Translations under genes and position numbers: made by a program
Notes under the pieces: generated by a model
What the model was told of the DNA's origin: nothing
Databases searched by the model: none
Seen by the model: only the letters and a program-made list of their open reading frames with translations
In this document: positions 1 to 8,014 of the stretch, one piece after another
Position numbering within the stretch: position 1 is the stretch's first letter
How the letters are laid out: each line of letters begins with the position of its first letter
Origin: CAZJQD01 sp964548165 [NCBI: uncultured bacterium]
Lineage (GTDB): Bacteria; UBA8481
DNA: 55,685 nt
Direction: 5' to 3'
Assembly: GCA_964548165.1 (NCBI GenBank)
Contig: CAZJQD010000018.1
Coordinates: 1 to 55,685, forward strand

Positions 1-869
1 GCACGATCAACGGGATCGGCGAGCGTGCCGGCAACTGCTCGTTGGAGGAGATCGTCATGGCCCTGTCCGTGCGCGCCAATCACTACGGGCTCGAGACGGG
101 CATCCGCACCCAGGAGATCTACCGTTCGTCGCGACTGGTCACGACCCTGACCGGCATGCTCGTCCAACCCAACAAGGCCATCGTCGGCCGTAACGCCTTC
201 GCGCACGAGTCCGGCATCCACCAGGACGGCATGCTCAAGAACCGCGACACCTACGAGATCATGACGCCCGAACAGGTCGGCGTCCCGCGCACCGAGCTCG
301 TTCTTGGAAAGCACTCGGGCCGCAACGGCTTCAAGACGCGCCTGACCGAGCTCGGCTTTCAACTGACCGACGCCGAGATCGACAAGGCGTTCGAGAAGTT
401 CAAGACGCTGGCGGACAAGAAGAAGGAGATCTTCGACGAGGATCTCGAGGCCATCGTCGAGGGCGAGGTCTACGAGGCAAGTGACACCTGGGCCCTCGAT
501 TACCTCCAGGTGACCGCGGGCACTTCCACGATCGCGACCGCCACCGTGCGGCTCAAGAATGCTGATGCCGTCACGCAGGAGGCAGCTACGGGAGACGGGC
601 CCGTCGACGCCACGTATCGCGCCGTCGACCGCATCGTCGGCCGCGAATACGAGCTCGCCGATTACGCCATCAAGGCGATCTCGCGCGGCCAGGACGCCAT
701 GGGCGAGGTCTCGGTCGTCATCCGCGCGGATGGCGAGGAGATCACGGGACGCGGCGCCTCCACCGACATCCTCGAGGCCTCCGCGCTGGCCTACCTCAAC
801 GCCATCAACCGCCACCTCGCGCAAAAACTGCGCCAGAAGTCGTGCGCACCCAAGTCGGACACGATCTGA
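1..869 (+). CDS. leuA: 2-isopropylmalate synthase, C-terminal part (5' truncated by window)
   Basis: This is the 3' part of a gene entering from the left edge. It is readable from base 3, so it has no start codon here. The first residues, [10 protein letters not shown], and the following HESGIHQDG and LGKHSGR motifs are typical of alpha-isopropylmalate synthase, which condenses acetyl-CoA with 2-oxoisovalerate in leucine synthesis. Residues from about [10 protein letters not shown] onward form the C-terminal LeuA allosteric (leucine-binding) domain, with the repeated [10 protein letters not shown] motif intact. The catalytic TIM-barrel start lies outside the window. The related citramalate synthase or homocitrate synthase cannot be fully excluded from this fragment, but the regulatory domain and motifs fit LeuA best. 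It stops 106 bp before serS. Confidence 0.9.
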   Translation, partial: TINGIGERAGNCSLEEIVMALSVRANHYGLETGIRTQEIYRSSRLVTTLTGMLVQPNKAIVGRNAFAHESGIHQDGMLKNRDTYEIMTPEQVGVPRTELVLGKHSGRNGFKTRLTELGFQLTDAEIDKAFEKFKTLADKKKEIFDEDLEAIVEGEVYEASDTWALDYLQVTAGTSTIATATVRLKNADAVTQEAATGDGPVDATYRAVDRIVGREYELADYAIKAISRGQDAMGEVSVVIRADGEEITGRGASTDILEASALAYLNAINRHLAQKLRQKSCAPKSDTI

Positions 870-923
870 TGCCTCGCCCCCGGCTTCTACGCTTGCCCAC
901 TCGGAATCCATTTCGATATTTTC

Positions 924-947
924 ATATTTCTAAAACTATAGAAATAT
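924..947. promoter_or_regulatory. AT-rich perfect inverted repeat between leuA and serS
   Basis: Two perfect 9-bp arms (ATATTTCTA at 924-932 and TAGAAATAT at 939-947) flank a 6-nt loop. They sit in an AT-rich island inside otherwise GC-rich DNA, 28 bp before the serS ATG. No T-run follows on either strand, so a rho-independent terminator is unlikely. An operator or promoter element for serS is the simplest reading. This is inference. Confidence 0.35.
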
Positions 948-975
948 CAAACCGTCTTCGAGACACCCTCGCCTC

Positions 976-2253
976 ATGATCGACATCCGCCTCTTCCGTT
1001 CGGACGCGGACAGCGTGCGGGCATCCCTGGCCCGCCGGGCCACCTCCCTCGACGGCCTGGAACGCATCGCCAGCCTCGACGTCACTCGTCGCGCCGCCAT
1101 CACCAGGGCCGAGGAATTGAAAGCCGAGAAGAACGCGCTCTCGCGCGAGATCGGGGCGCTCAAGAAGGCGGGCCAGTCCGCAGAGGAACGCATGGCACGA
1201 TCCACCGCTCTCGGCGAGGCCATCGCCGCCGCGGATGCCGACGCCGCGCGCGCAGATGCCGAGATCGCCGCTATTCTCCTCTCCATACCCAACCTACCGG
1301 ACCCCACCATCCCCACCAGCGGGAACGCGGTCCTCAAGAGCGTGGGAGGATCACCCGAGGACGGAAACCTGCCGACGGACAGGGAACCGCACTGGGATAT
1401 CGCCGTCCGGCTCGGGCTCTGCGACTTCGAACGCGGGACCAAGATCGCGGGCGCGCGGTTCTACGCGCTGACCGGGCTCGGCGCCCGCCTCGAGCGCGCG
1501 CTCATCAACTTCATGCTCGATCGCCACGCCGCTCGGGGATACACCGAGATCGTCCCACCGCTCCTGGCCAACGTCGCCACGATGACAGGAACGGGACAGT
1601 TTCCGAAGTTCGCCGAGGAGGTCTTCCAGTGCGAGAAGGACGGGCTCGCGCTCATCCCCACCGCCGAGGTCCCGCTCACCAATCTGCACCGCGACGAGAT
1701 CCTGGCCGGGCTCCCCATCCGCTACATGGCCTTTACCCCTTGCTTCCGCCGCGAGGCCGGCGCCGCGGGCAAGGACACGCGAGGCCTGACCCGAGTGCAT
1801 CAGTTCAACAAGATCGAGCTCGTTCTCTTCACGCGTCCGGAAGATTCCCCGGCTGCGCACGAGGCGCTCACCGGACATGCGGAGTCGATCCTCGAAGAGC
1901 TTGGGCTCCCCTACCGCCGATTGCTTCTCGCGGCTGACGACCTCGGCTTCGCCGCCGCCAAGACCTACGACCTCGAGGTCTGGATGCCTGGGCAAAACCG
2001 TTACGTCGAGGTCAGCTCGTGCTCCAACTTCACCGATTACCAGGCGCGACGCATGAGCATCCGCTGGAAACGAGGAGCGGAAGACGGCGGAAAGGGCAAG
2101 CCGGAGCTGGTGCATACGCTCAATGGGAGCGGCCTGGCTGTAGGACGCACCTGGGCCGCCCTCCTCGAAAACGGACTCCAGTCGGATGGGACGGTGCGCC
2201 TTCCCGATGCTCTCGCGCCGTACATGGACGGCCGCACCACCCTGACGGCGTGA
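976..2253 (+). CDS. serS: Seryl-tRNA synthetase
   Basis: Cytosolic class II aminoacyl-tRNA synthetase that charges tRNA-Ser (and tRNA-Sec) with serine. The 425-residue length is normal. Residues about 1-110 are the N-terminal tRNA-binding domain with the long antiparallel coiled coil. The catalytic core shows motif 2 (FRREAGAAGKDTRGL, then RVHQFNKIEL) and motif 3 (LNGSGLAVGRTWAALLEN). The TAEVPLTN segment, part of the serine pocket, is present. The ATG at 976 begins the usual MIDIRLFR start. The gene stands alone between leuA and the unknown gene at 2392. Confidence 0.97.
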   Translation: MIDIRLFRSDADSVRASLARRATSLDGLERIASLDVTRRAAITRAEELKAEKNALSREIGALKKAGQSAEERMARSTALGEAIAAADADAARADAEIAAILLSIPNLPDPTIPTSGNAVLKSVGGSPEDGNLPTDREPHWDIAVRLGLCDFERGTKIAGARFYALTGLGARLERALINFMLDRHAARGYTEIVPPLLANVATMTGTGQFPKFAEEVFQCEKDGLALIPTAEVPLTNLHRDEILAGLPIRYMAFTPCFRREAGAAGKDTRGLTRVHQFNKIELVLFTRPEDSPAAHEALTGHAESILEELGLPYRRLLLAADDLGFAAAKTYDLEVWMPGQNRYVEVSSCSNFTDYQARRMSIRWKRGAEDGGKGKPELVHTLNGSGLAVGRTWAALLENGLQSDGTVRLPDALAPYMDGRTTLTA

Positions 2254-2391
2254 TGGCTCCCCTCTGATGTCCGTGCCTTCCGAGTGGCAACGCGCGACCG
2301 CCCTGGCAAAGCCGGGCCAATCGCCGATGGGAGCGCGCGAACAGGTCCCTCCTTGCACGTCCCCCATCGCCTATGCACACACACACGACCG

Positions 2392-3339
2392 ATGACCAGC
2401 TTGAGTAGTACCCCTTGCGATCGCGCGGCCATGCCGGACCTCGGGCGCATCGAGCAGCTCGCCCGCGCGCTCTCGGGCGGCCATCACCCTGCCTTCACGT
2501 TCGACACGCCGCCGGAGAACTTCCCCCCCGTCGGGTGTCCCGGCGCGCTGGACTTTTTCTTTGGCGTGGTCCTCCACCAGTACGGCTTCTGGCACCTCGA
2601 AAACGGAACGTGGGCAGGTTCTCTCTACGCCAGCGTCGACGGCGTAAAGCTCAAGGGATCGGACTTCGTCTTCCGAAGCGCCACGAAGGCTTTCATGGCC
2701 GGCGAAGACGACTACACGCGCTTCCTCGACGACAGTGGCTCATGCCCGCTGCCCATGGCAGAGACCCATGCGGAACTGGCGGCTGGCTACCGGACGTGGG
2801 CGCGGCGGAACCCGCCGGCCGATGTCGTCGCCGAGGCCAATGACTCGGGGCACCCCGTCGAGCGGTTGATGGAGCTCATCGCGGACTGCCCCGGCTATCG
2901 CGAGGACCCCTACCGGAAGAAGGCCATGCTCCTCGCGATGACGCTGGCCAACCGTCCCGAGCGCTGGCTGAGGCGCGCGGACGGCGCTGAGCTGACCGGT
3001 TGGGGCCCGGTCGTCGACTATCACATCCAGCGCACGTCACTGCGCACGGGCGTCGTGGGCATCTGTCACGCTCCCCTGCGCGACAAGATCATCGCGCGAT
3101 CCGAGCTCACGGCCGAGGAAGAGAACGCCGTTCGCAGCGCCACGTTCAAGGCGATGGAGGCGCTCTCCGAGAAGGCCGGCATGTCGCACGCCGCCATCGA
3201 CTTTCTCTTCTTCCAGGCACGCCGACGCTGTCCGGAGAGCCGCGACGAGCTCATCGACTGCGCGAACTGCCCCCTGGAAGCGGGCTGCGCCAAGGAGAAG
3301 GACCTCTTCCAGCCCGTCTTCCGCACGACCGCCTACTAA
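2392..3339 (+). CDS. Unknown protein with C-terminal four-cysteine cluster; possible HhH glycosylase-like fold
   Basis: I do not recognise this as a named family. It has 315 residues from ATG 2392; a second candidate start is ATG 2431 (MPDLGRIEQ). The N-terminal half has a hydrophobic LDFFFGVVLHQYGFWHLENG segment. The middle has YREDPYRKKAMLLAMTL and VVDYHIQRTSLRTG. The C-terminus has four cysteines spaced C-x9-C-x2-C-x5-C (CANCPLEAGC is the core), close in style to the [4Fe-4S] loop after the helix-hairpin-helix domain of endonuclease III-type glycosylases. The order of motifs also loosely recalls the queuosine-salvage glycosylase family (DUF2419). Both links are inference. The next gene starts directly after its stop (TAA then GTG), so the two are probably co-transcribed. 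Confidence 0.7.
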   Translation: MTSLSSTPCDRAAMPDLGRIEQLARALSGGHHPAFTFDTPPENFPPVGCPGALDFFFGVVLHQYGFWHLENGTWAGSLYASVDGVKLKGSDFVFRSATKAFMAGEDDYTRFLDDSGSCPLPMAETHAELAAGYRTWARRNPPADVVAEANDSGHPVERLMELIADCPGYREDPYRKKAMLLAMTLANRPERWLRRADGAELTGWGPVVDYHIQRTSLRTGVVGICHAPLRDKIIARSELTAEEENAVRSATFKAMEALSEKAGMSHAAIDFLFFQARRRCPESRDELIDCANCPLEAGCAKEKDLFQPVFRTTAY

Positions 3340-3843
3340 GTGGACCCCGTTCACCCGACGCTGGTACACATCCCGATCCTCCTGACCCTGGTCGGCAGCG
3401 TCACGGCGGCATTTTCCATCATGGTCACGCGGCGCCACCTGCCGCTCGTCACCGCCGCCCTGCTTGTCACGGCGGCGATCGGCGCGTTCGTGGCCGTCAA
3501 CACGGGCCGCGAGGCCAAGGCGATCGCCAGGGACGCCGGTCAGTTGGCCCCGGGCGTGCGTCCAACCCTGGACGCGCACGAACTCTGGGCCCAGCGATCG
3601 CTCGGGGCCACCACGGCAGCCGCCCTGGCCGCCCTCGCGAGCGCGCTCCTGACCGTGGGCGGACGACGCGGCGCGGGACCGGCTCGCGCCCTGACGGCCG
3701 CGCTGGCGCTCGTAGCCTCCCTGTGCGTCTACAAGGCAGGCGAATACGGCGGCACCCTCGTCGCGAAGCACGGTCTTGGGCCGCCCAAGACGGCACCAGT
3801 ACTCATTGAAGGGTTCGGCGCCGAGGTTCCCGCCCGCCGCTAG
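3340..3843 (+). CDS. DUF2231-type integral membrane protein
   Basis: Small inner-membrane protein of 167 residues. It starts at a GTG directly abutting the preceding stop codon. The opening HPTLVHIPI motif is the hallmark of DUF2231 (HPxLVHFPI), and about four hydrophobic helices follow (roughly residues 8-30, 35-55, 85-108 and 118-140). Function is unknown; family members often accompany haem or redox membrane genes, but none is adjacent here. Its stop codon overlaps the stop of the convergent HD-GYP gene in a shared CTAG. Confidence 0.75.
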   Translation: MDPVHPTLVHIPILLTLVGSVTAAFSIMVTRRHLPLVTAALLVTAAIGAFVAVNTGREAKAIARDAGQLAPGVRPTLDAHELWAQRSLGATTAAALAALASALLTVGGRRGAGPARALTAALALVASLCVYKAGEYGGTLVAKHGLGPPKTAPVLIEGFGAEVPARR

Positions 3844-5384
3844 CTCAGCGCCAGGATCTCGTCGGCGTTAAGAGTAAAGTTTCGGCGCTGATCGTCGGTG
3901 ATGATCTCGTAGACCTTCTGCTCGATGAAGAAGTCGACCATCTCCGCCTGGAGGCCGCCAAACTTGGCCTCCTGGCGAAGAATTTCCAGGGCCTTCGGGA
4001 TCGGCATGGCGGGCTTGTAGGGACGATCCATGGCGGTCAAGGCCTCGAAGACGTCGATGACCGCGAGGAGTCTTCCCTCGAACGGGATCTCGTCCTTCGG
4101 CAGGCCCCGCGGATACCCCTTCCCGTTGGGCTTCTCGTGGTGGGAACCGGCAATCTGCGAGACGCGCTTGAGGTTGTCCGTCCACGGGATCTTCTTGAGG
4201 ATCTCGGCGGAGTGCACGACGTGCCCCTCCATCTCCTTGCGCTCGCTGTCCGTGAGGTTGCCCTTGCGGACCGAGAGATTCTCCAGCTCGAAGGCGTCGA
4301 GAAGCGGCCTCTCGATCTCCTCCACGTCCCGGATCGGGATCGCGGCGATCTCCTGGAGACGAGCGAACCGGGCGTCGTCGAGGAACCCGGGCACGTTGAC
4401 CTCCTGGATGAACTTCCACGCGGCTCGCAGTTCGCCGGCCCGCCCCGGGCGCCGCGCGATCTCAAGCTCGATCCGGAGCCGGATCGTCTCCATCCGGTCG
4501 TCGGTCAGCTTGTTGGCCTTGGTGAGCACGTACTCGCGGACACCGATCTTGCCGATGTCGTGGAGCATCGCGGCGTAGAAGAGCTCACGGATCTCATCAT
4601 CCGTGTAGTGAATGTCCTTCCAGAATCCTTCTTCGCACCGGTTGATCCGCCGGGCCATGACGACCGTGTAGGCGGCGATGCGCTGGGAGTGGCCGGCCGT
4701 GGTCTTGTCGCGGGACTCGATCGACTTGGCCGAGGACTCGACGAATCCCCTGAGGAGCCGCTCGATGCCGTCGTAGAGCGCCGCCCGCTCGACGATGATC
4801 GCGGCCTGAGCCGCCAGCATGTTCAGGAACTCGATGTCCTCGGTCGTGTAGGGCTGGACGACCGCGTCCGCGGAAGCCTCGTCCGTGATCCGGGCATGAG
4901 GATTGGACTTCTTGTTGATGAGCTGGACCACGCCGACGATCTTGAGATCGCGATTGCGGAGAGGCACGGCCACCATCGACTTCGTGCGATAGCCGAACTG
5001 CCGATCAAAGTCGGCCTTGAACTCGAACGGGAGGTGCGCGTCGATGTGGTAGACATCCGCAAACGAGATGGGCTCCCCGGACTGGGCCACGTAGCCAGCG
5101 ATGGTGTTCGGCGAGATCGGCAGGGTGAAGGACTTGAAGGGGATCTCCTTCGAGGCGTTCTGCGCCACCGAGAACCTGAGGTGGTCCCCTCCTTCGACGA
5201 TGTAAAGGCTTCCAGCGTCGGAATGGGTGACATGCCGGAGGCTCGTCACGATCTTCTCCAGGAGCCGCGCCATCTCGGTCTCACTGGTGAGCATGGCCGT
5301 GATCTCGACGAGCTGGCGCTGGCGCTGGCGCAGGTGCTCATTTTCGCGCGCCAACCCGAGGGCGTCTCGCGTGTAATCGGCCAT
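3840..5384 (-). CDS. GAF domain / HD-GYP phosphohydrolase (probable cyclic-di-GMP phosphodiesterase)
   Basis: Cytosolic signalling enzyme of 514 residues. An N-terminal helical stretch (about 1-30) leads into a GAF domain (about 30-200), then an HD-GYP domain (about 215-510). Key motifs are HDIGKIGV, HHEKPNGKGYP and DVFEALTAMDRPYK, so the metal-binding HD and the GYP signature are intact. This predicts hydrolysis of cyclic-di-GMP to pGpG/GMP, controlled by whatever the GAF domain binds. An insertion of roughly 80 residues separates the HD motif from the helix that normally follows it (EMEGHVVHSAEIL). ATG 5384 is preferred over an upstream TTG (5390) because a TAAGAT box lies 6 nt before it. 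No transmembrane segment was seen. Confidence 0.9.
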   Translation of the reverse strand: MADYTRDALGLARENEHLRQRQRQLVEITAMLTSETEMARLLEKIVTSLRHVTHSDAGSLYIVEGGDHLRFSVAQNASKEIPFKSFTLPISPNTIAGYVAQSGEPISFADVYHIDAHLPFEFKADFDRQFGYRTKSMVAVPLRNRDLKIVGVVQLINKKSNPHARITDEASADAVVQPYTTEDIEFLNMLAAQAAIIVERAALYDGIERLLRGFVESSAKSIESRDKTTAGHSQRIAAYTVVMARRINRCEEGFWKDIHYTDDEIRELFYAAMLHDIGKIGVREYVLTKANKLTDDRMETIRLRIELEIARRPGRAGELRAAWKFIQEVNVPGFLDDARFARLQEIAAIPIRDVEEIERPLLDAFELENLSVRKGNLTDSERKEMEGHVVHSAEILKKIPWTDNLKRVSQIAGSHHEKPNGKGYPRGLPKDEIPFEGRLLAVIDVFEALTAMDRPYKPAMPIPKALEILRQEAKFGGLQAEMVDFFIEQKVYEIITDDQRRNFTLNADEILALS

Positions 5385-5390
5385 GCACAA

Positions 5391-5396
5391 ATCTTA
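5391..5396 (-). promoter_or_regulatory. TAnnnT (-10-like) box of the HD-GYP gene
   Basis: TAAGAT on the minus strand, exactly 6 nt before ATG 5384. No Shine-Dalgarno is visible. The spacing predicts a leaderless transcript. Confidence 0.4.
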
Positions 5397-5524
5397 GCGC
5401 ACTCAAGCGTCCGTGTCTTCGGGGAAGCCCTTGCCCGGCGCCGGACTTTCCACCTCCCGACCCTCGCCCTCGCCCGCGCCACATCGCGCCGCCGTGGCTC
5501 TGGCCAGCCTTAAGCGCTTACCGC

Positions 5525-5530
5525 TACAAT
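5525..5530 (+). promoter_or_regulatory. TAnnnT (-10-like) box of the amidohydrolase gene
   Basis: TACAAT, 6 nt before ATG 5537. A perfect 10-bp palindrome TAAGCGCTTA (5511-5520) lies just upstream and could be an operator. No Shine-Dalgarno is visible. Confidence 0.45.
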
Positions 5531-5536
5531 CTCACC

Positions 5537-6487
5537 ATGTTCTCACGCGTGCCCGGAGGCTGGGAGGTTCCGCCGTTCCTGAACGCGCACACCCACTCCG
5601 AGTGGAACGCCTGCGCGTGCCTGAGCCGGGGTGACGGCTACCTGCCCTGGCTCGCGCGCGTCCTCGCTCTTGCCGCGGATCCCGCGCGCCAGGACGCGGG
5701 CATCGCGGCGACGCCAGGCCTGATGCGTGCGGCCGGCATCGGTTCCATCCTCGACCACGGCGCCACCGGCTCCGCCACCGGCGGAGAGCTATTTCCCGGG
5801 AGGCACCACGTCGAGTTCCTGCGCGATCTCCCCGCCGTTTCGCCGCCCCCCGAGGCCTGGGCCCCACACGCCGTTCACACGGTGCACGAGTCCGCGCTGG
5901 AGGTTCTACGCGCCTTCCCCGGGCCAATCTCGATCCATGCCGGGGAGGCCAGGGAAGAGAGAGAACTCTACGAGACCGGCCAGGGCCCGCTGGCGGACCT
6001 CCTGCTTACGCGCGGCTTCACCGCGGCACACGTGCGCCGTCTCCGCGGTCGATCCCCCGCCGCCCTTCTCGATGACCACGGGCTCCTCGGTCCCCGCACG
6101 GTTCTCGTCCACGGGATCCACCTGCCGGACGACGACCTGGATCGCATCGCGAAACGCGGTGCCATCATCGCCCTCTGCCCGCTCTCGAACCGCGCGATGG
6201 GAACAGGTTTCGGCAACGACAACGGCCAGGCGATCCGCCAGGTCGAGAGGATGCTGGATCGCGGAATCCGGATCGCTCTCGGCACCGACAGCGCACTCTC
6301 GGCGCCGACCCTCTCCATCCTCGACAACGCGCGCGTCCTGGCCGCGGACGGCCTGGCGCCGGCTCGCATCCTGCCCATGCTCTGGTCCGCGGTTGGAACC
6401 GGCCTCGCCGCGCCGCTGGGTCCCCCGGTCTTCGTGCCCGAGACGAACCCGGATCCGATCCTCTCCCTTCTTCACCTCGCCCGCTGA
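5537..6487 (+). CDS. Amidohydrolase-superfamily metal-dependent hydrolase (deaminase/chlorohydrolase-like)
   Basis: 316 residues, shorter than the usual 400-450 because the N-terminal beta-sandwich half is minimal. The metal site is complete: NAHTHSEW near residue 18, ISIHAGEA, VLVHGIH and ALGTDSALS. This is the subtype III pattern (HxH, H, H, D) used by cytosine/guanine deaminases and the aminofutalosine or S-adenosylhomocysteine deaminase group. A deaminase is likely, but the substrate cannot be read from the sequence and no pathway genes are adjacent. It is divergent from the HD-GYP gene. Confidence 0.8.
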   Translation: MFSRVPGGWEVPPFLNAHTHSEWNACACLSRGDGYLPWLARVLALAADPARQDAGIAATPGLMRAAGIGSILDHGATGSATGGELFPGRHHVEFLRDLPAVSPPPEAWAPHAVHTVHESALEVLRAFPGPISIHAGEAREERELYETGQGPLADLLLTRGFTAAHVRRLRGRSPAALLDDHGLLGPRTVLVHGIHLPDDDLDRIAKRGAIIALCPLSNRAMGTGFGNDNGQAIRQVERMLDRGIRIALGTDSALSAPTLSILDNARVLAADGLAPARILPMLWSAVGTGLAAPLGPPVFVPETNPDPILSLLHLAR

Positions 6488-6523
6488 GACGAAGTCCCCC
6501 CGGAGTCGCCTTCTGGATTCGCT

Positions 6524-7981
6524 TCAGCGATTCTCTGCCAGCAGTCTCCCCAGGGCGCCAGCATCCACGTTAACACGCGCGACCGCGGTCGTAATATCCT
6601 GGAAGCACTTCTCCGTGTAGCTCATCTCGACCGAGAGATCGTCGACGGTCTCACGGGCCGAATCACCGCAGGCCCGGATCTCCTGGAAGAGCGTCTGCAG
6701 GGCCTCTCGCTTCCGCGTCGTGTGCACGCTCTGAATGCGACCGAAGTTCTGGGCGGACATGAGCCTTCGGACGGCCTGGCCCTGCCGGACGAGCGCTGCC
6801 AGGAGGCGGCCGAAGAGCTCCTGGACGCCTTGCGCGCTGCCGGTCACGGACTCCAGCTGGTGAACAAGCACATAGAGAAGATCGCGAGCGTTCTCCGCGT
6901 GGTCGGCGTCGGCTCCCTGCGCGCCCTCGGTCCCCGCGACGAGCACTTCCTCCAGGAACCGGAAGATCATCAGGAGCTGGAATTTCACGAAGACGACGCC
7001 GTTGATCGTCTCCTCCAGTAGCCCCGTCGAAGAGGACGCCAGGCCGTCGAACTCGATCTCCAGCCCCTCGATCTCACCCGAGCATTCGAGGATATCCCGG
7101 GCGATGACGCCGATGGATGTACCCTCGCGGCCCGCGGCCGAGGCTGTCAGCACCGTGTTCAGGGAGAGGAGCTTCACGCGGTAGGCGAAGGATCGCGTGA
7201 AGGCGCGCAGGCGCTCGATCCGGCCGATCGCGTCGCGAAGGACGTCCAGTTTCCGCAGCACCAGCGAGAGGGTGGTCGTCGCGCGGCGGCACGTCAGATA
7301 GGCGTCGATCAGGGACCCGTTCCCGGGCACGCGGCGGAAATCCCGCGGGACGAAGGCCGTATCCTCCACCTCCATCAGCGCGCGACTCTCCTCCATGAGC
7401 ACGTGGGACATGAAGGAGAAGTAGTCGCGAAACCCATGGCTCGTCAGCGCCTGCTGCAGGACATCGAGGCTGGCCTCGATCCCGCCTCCCGCTGCGCCCT
7501 CGTTCACCGCGGCGACCTCGGCCGATCGCAGGGCCGCATACAGCCCCGGGATGAGCCCGAAGACGGGCGAGAGCGGGCGCGTGCGAACCGAGATGTACTT
7601 GATCGCCTTCCCGTCGACGAGGACGGGAAAGACGTTCGCCAGGACCCAGTAGGCCTTTCCATCGCGGGCCAGGTTCTTGACGAAGGCTGAGATCGGCCGA
7701 CCGGACTCGATCACATCCCAGAGCGTCTTGAAGACAAGCCGGGGCATGTCGGGGTGCCGGATGATGTTGTGGGGAGCCCCGATCAAGTCGTCGCGGGAAT
7801 AGAGGCTGATCCTCACGAAGACCTCGTTGCCGGTCTGGATGATGCCCTTGAGGTTGGTGGTGGAGAAGAAGAGTTCCTCGGTGCGGAAGGTGTGTTCGCC
7901 CGGAATCGGTACGACCGCCGGCTTTCGATAGCCGGGGCGGAGGCCGATCCGCGGGGGGTGAACTCCCGTGTCTCCTGCCAT
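6524..7981 (-). CDS. PAS protein with degenerate chemoreceptor hairpin (paralogue B)
   Basis: 485 residues from ATG 7981 (a TTG lies two codons earlier). Residues about 25-150 are an Aer-like PAS domain (ELFFSTTNLKGIIQTGNEVF, NIIRHPDMP, DGKAYWVLANVFPV), which usually binds a flavin or other redox ligand. The rest is helical with no transmembrane segment. Residues about 268-298 (KLLSLNTVLTASAAGREG, then GVIARDI) align with the tip of a methyl-accepting receptor (LLALNAAIEAARAGE), but the arginine and glutamates that contact CheA and CheW are lost. It is the last gene of the che operon, 33 bp after its paralogue (8015-9475). It is probably a soluble redox or energy sensor or an adaptor for the chemosensory array. 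Confidence 0.8.
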   Translation of the reverse strand: MAGDTGVHPPRIGLRPGYRKPAVVPIPGEHTFRTEELFFSTTNLKGIIQTGNEVFVRISLYSRDDLIGAPHNIIRHPDMPRLVFKTLWDVIESGRPISAFVKNLARDGKAYWVLANVFPVLVDGKAIKYISVRTRPLSPVFGLIPGLYAALRSAEVAAVNEGAAGGGIEASLDVLQQALTSHGFRDYFSFMSHVLMEESRALMEVEDTAFVPRDFRRVPGNGSLIDAYLTCRRATTTLSLVLRKLDVLRDAIGRIERLRAFTRSFAYRVKLLSLNTVLTASAAGREGTSIGVIARDILECSGEIEGLEIEFDGLASSSTGLLEETINGVVFVKFQLLMIFRFLEEVLVAGTEGAQGADADHAENARDLLYVLVHQLESVTGSAQGVQELFGRLLAALVRQGQAVRRLMSAQNFGRIQSVHTTRKREALQTLFQEIRACGDSARETVDDLSVEMSYTEKCFQDITTAVARVNVDAGALGRLLAENR

Positions 7982-8014
7982 CGTCAAGCGCTCACCGTGA
8001 CCAGGTTCATGGCG

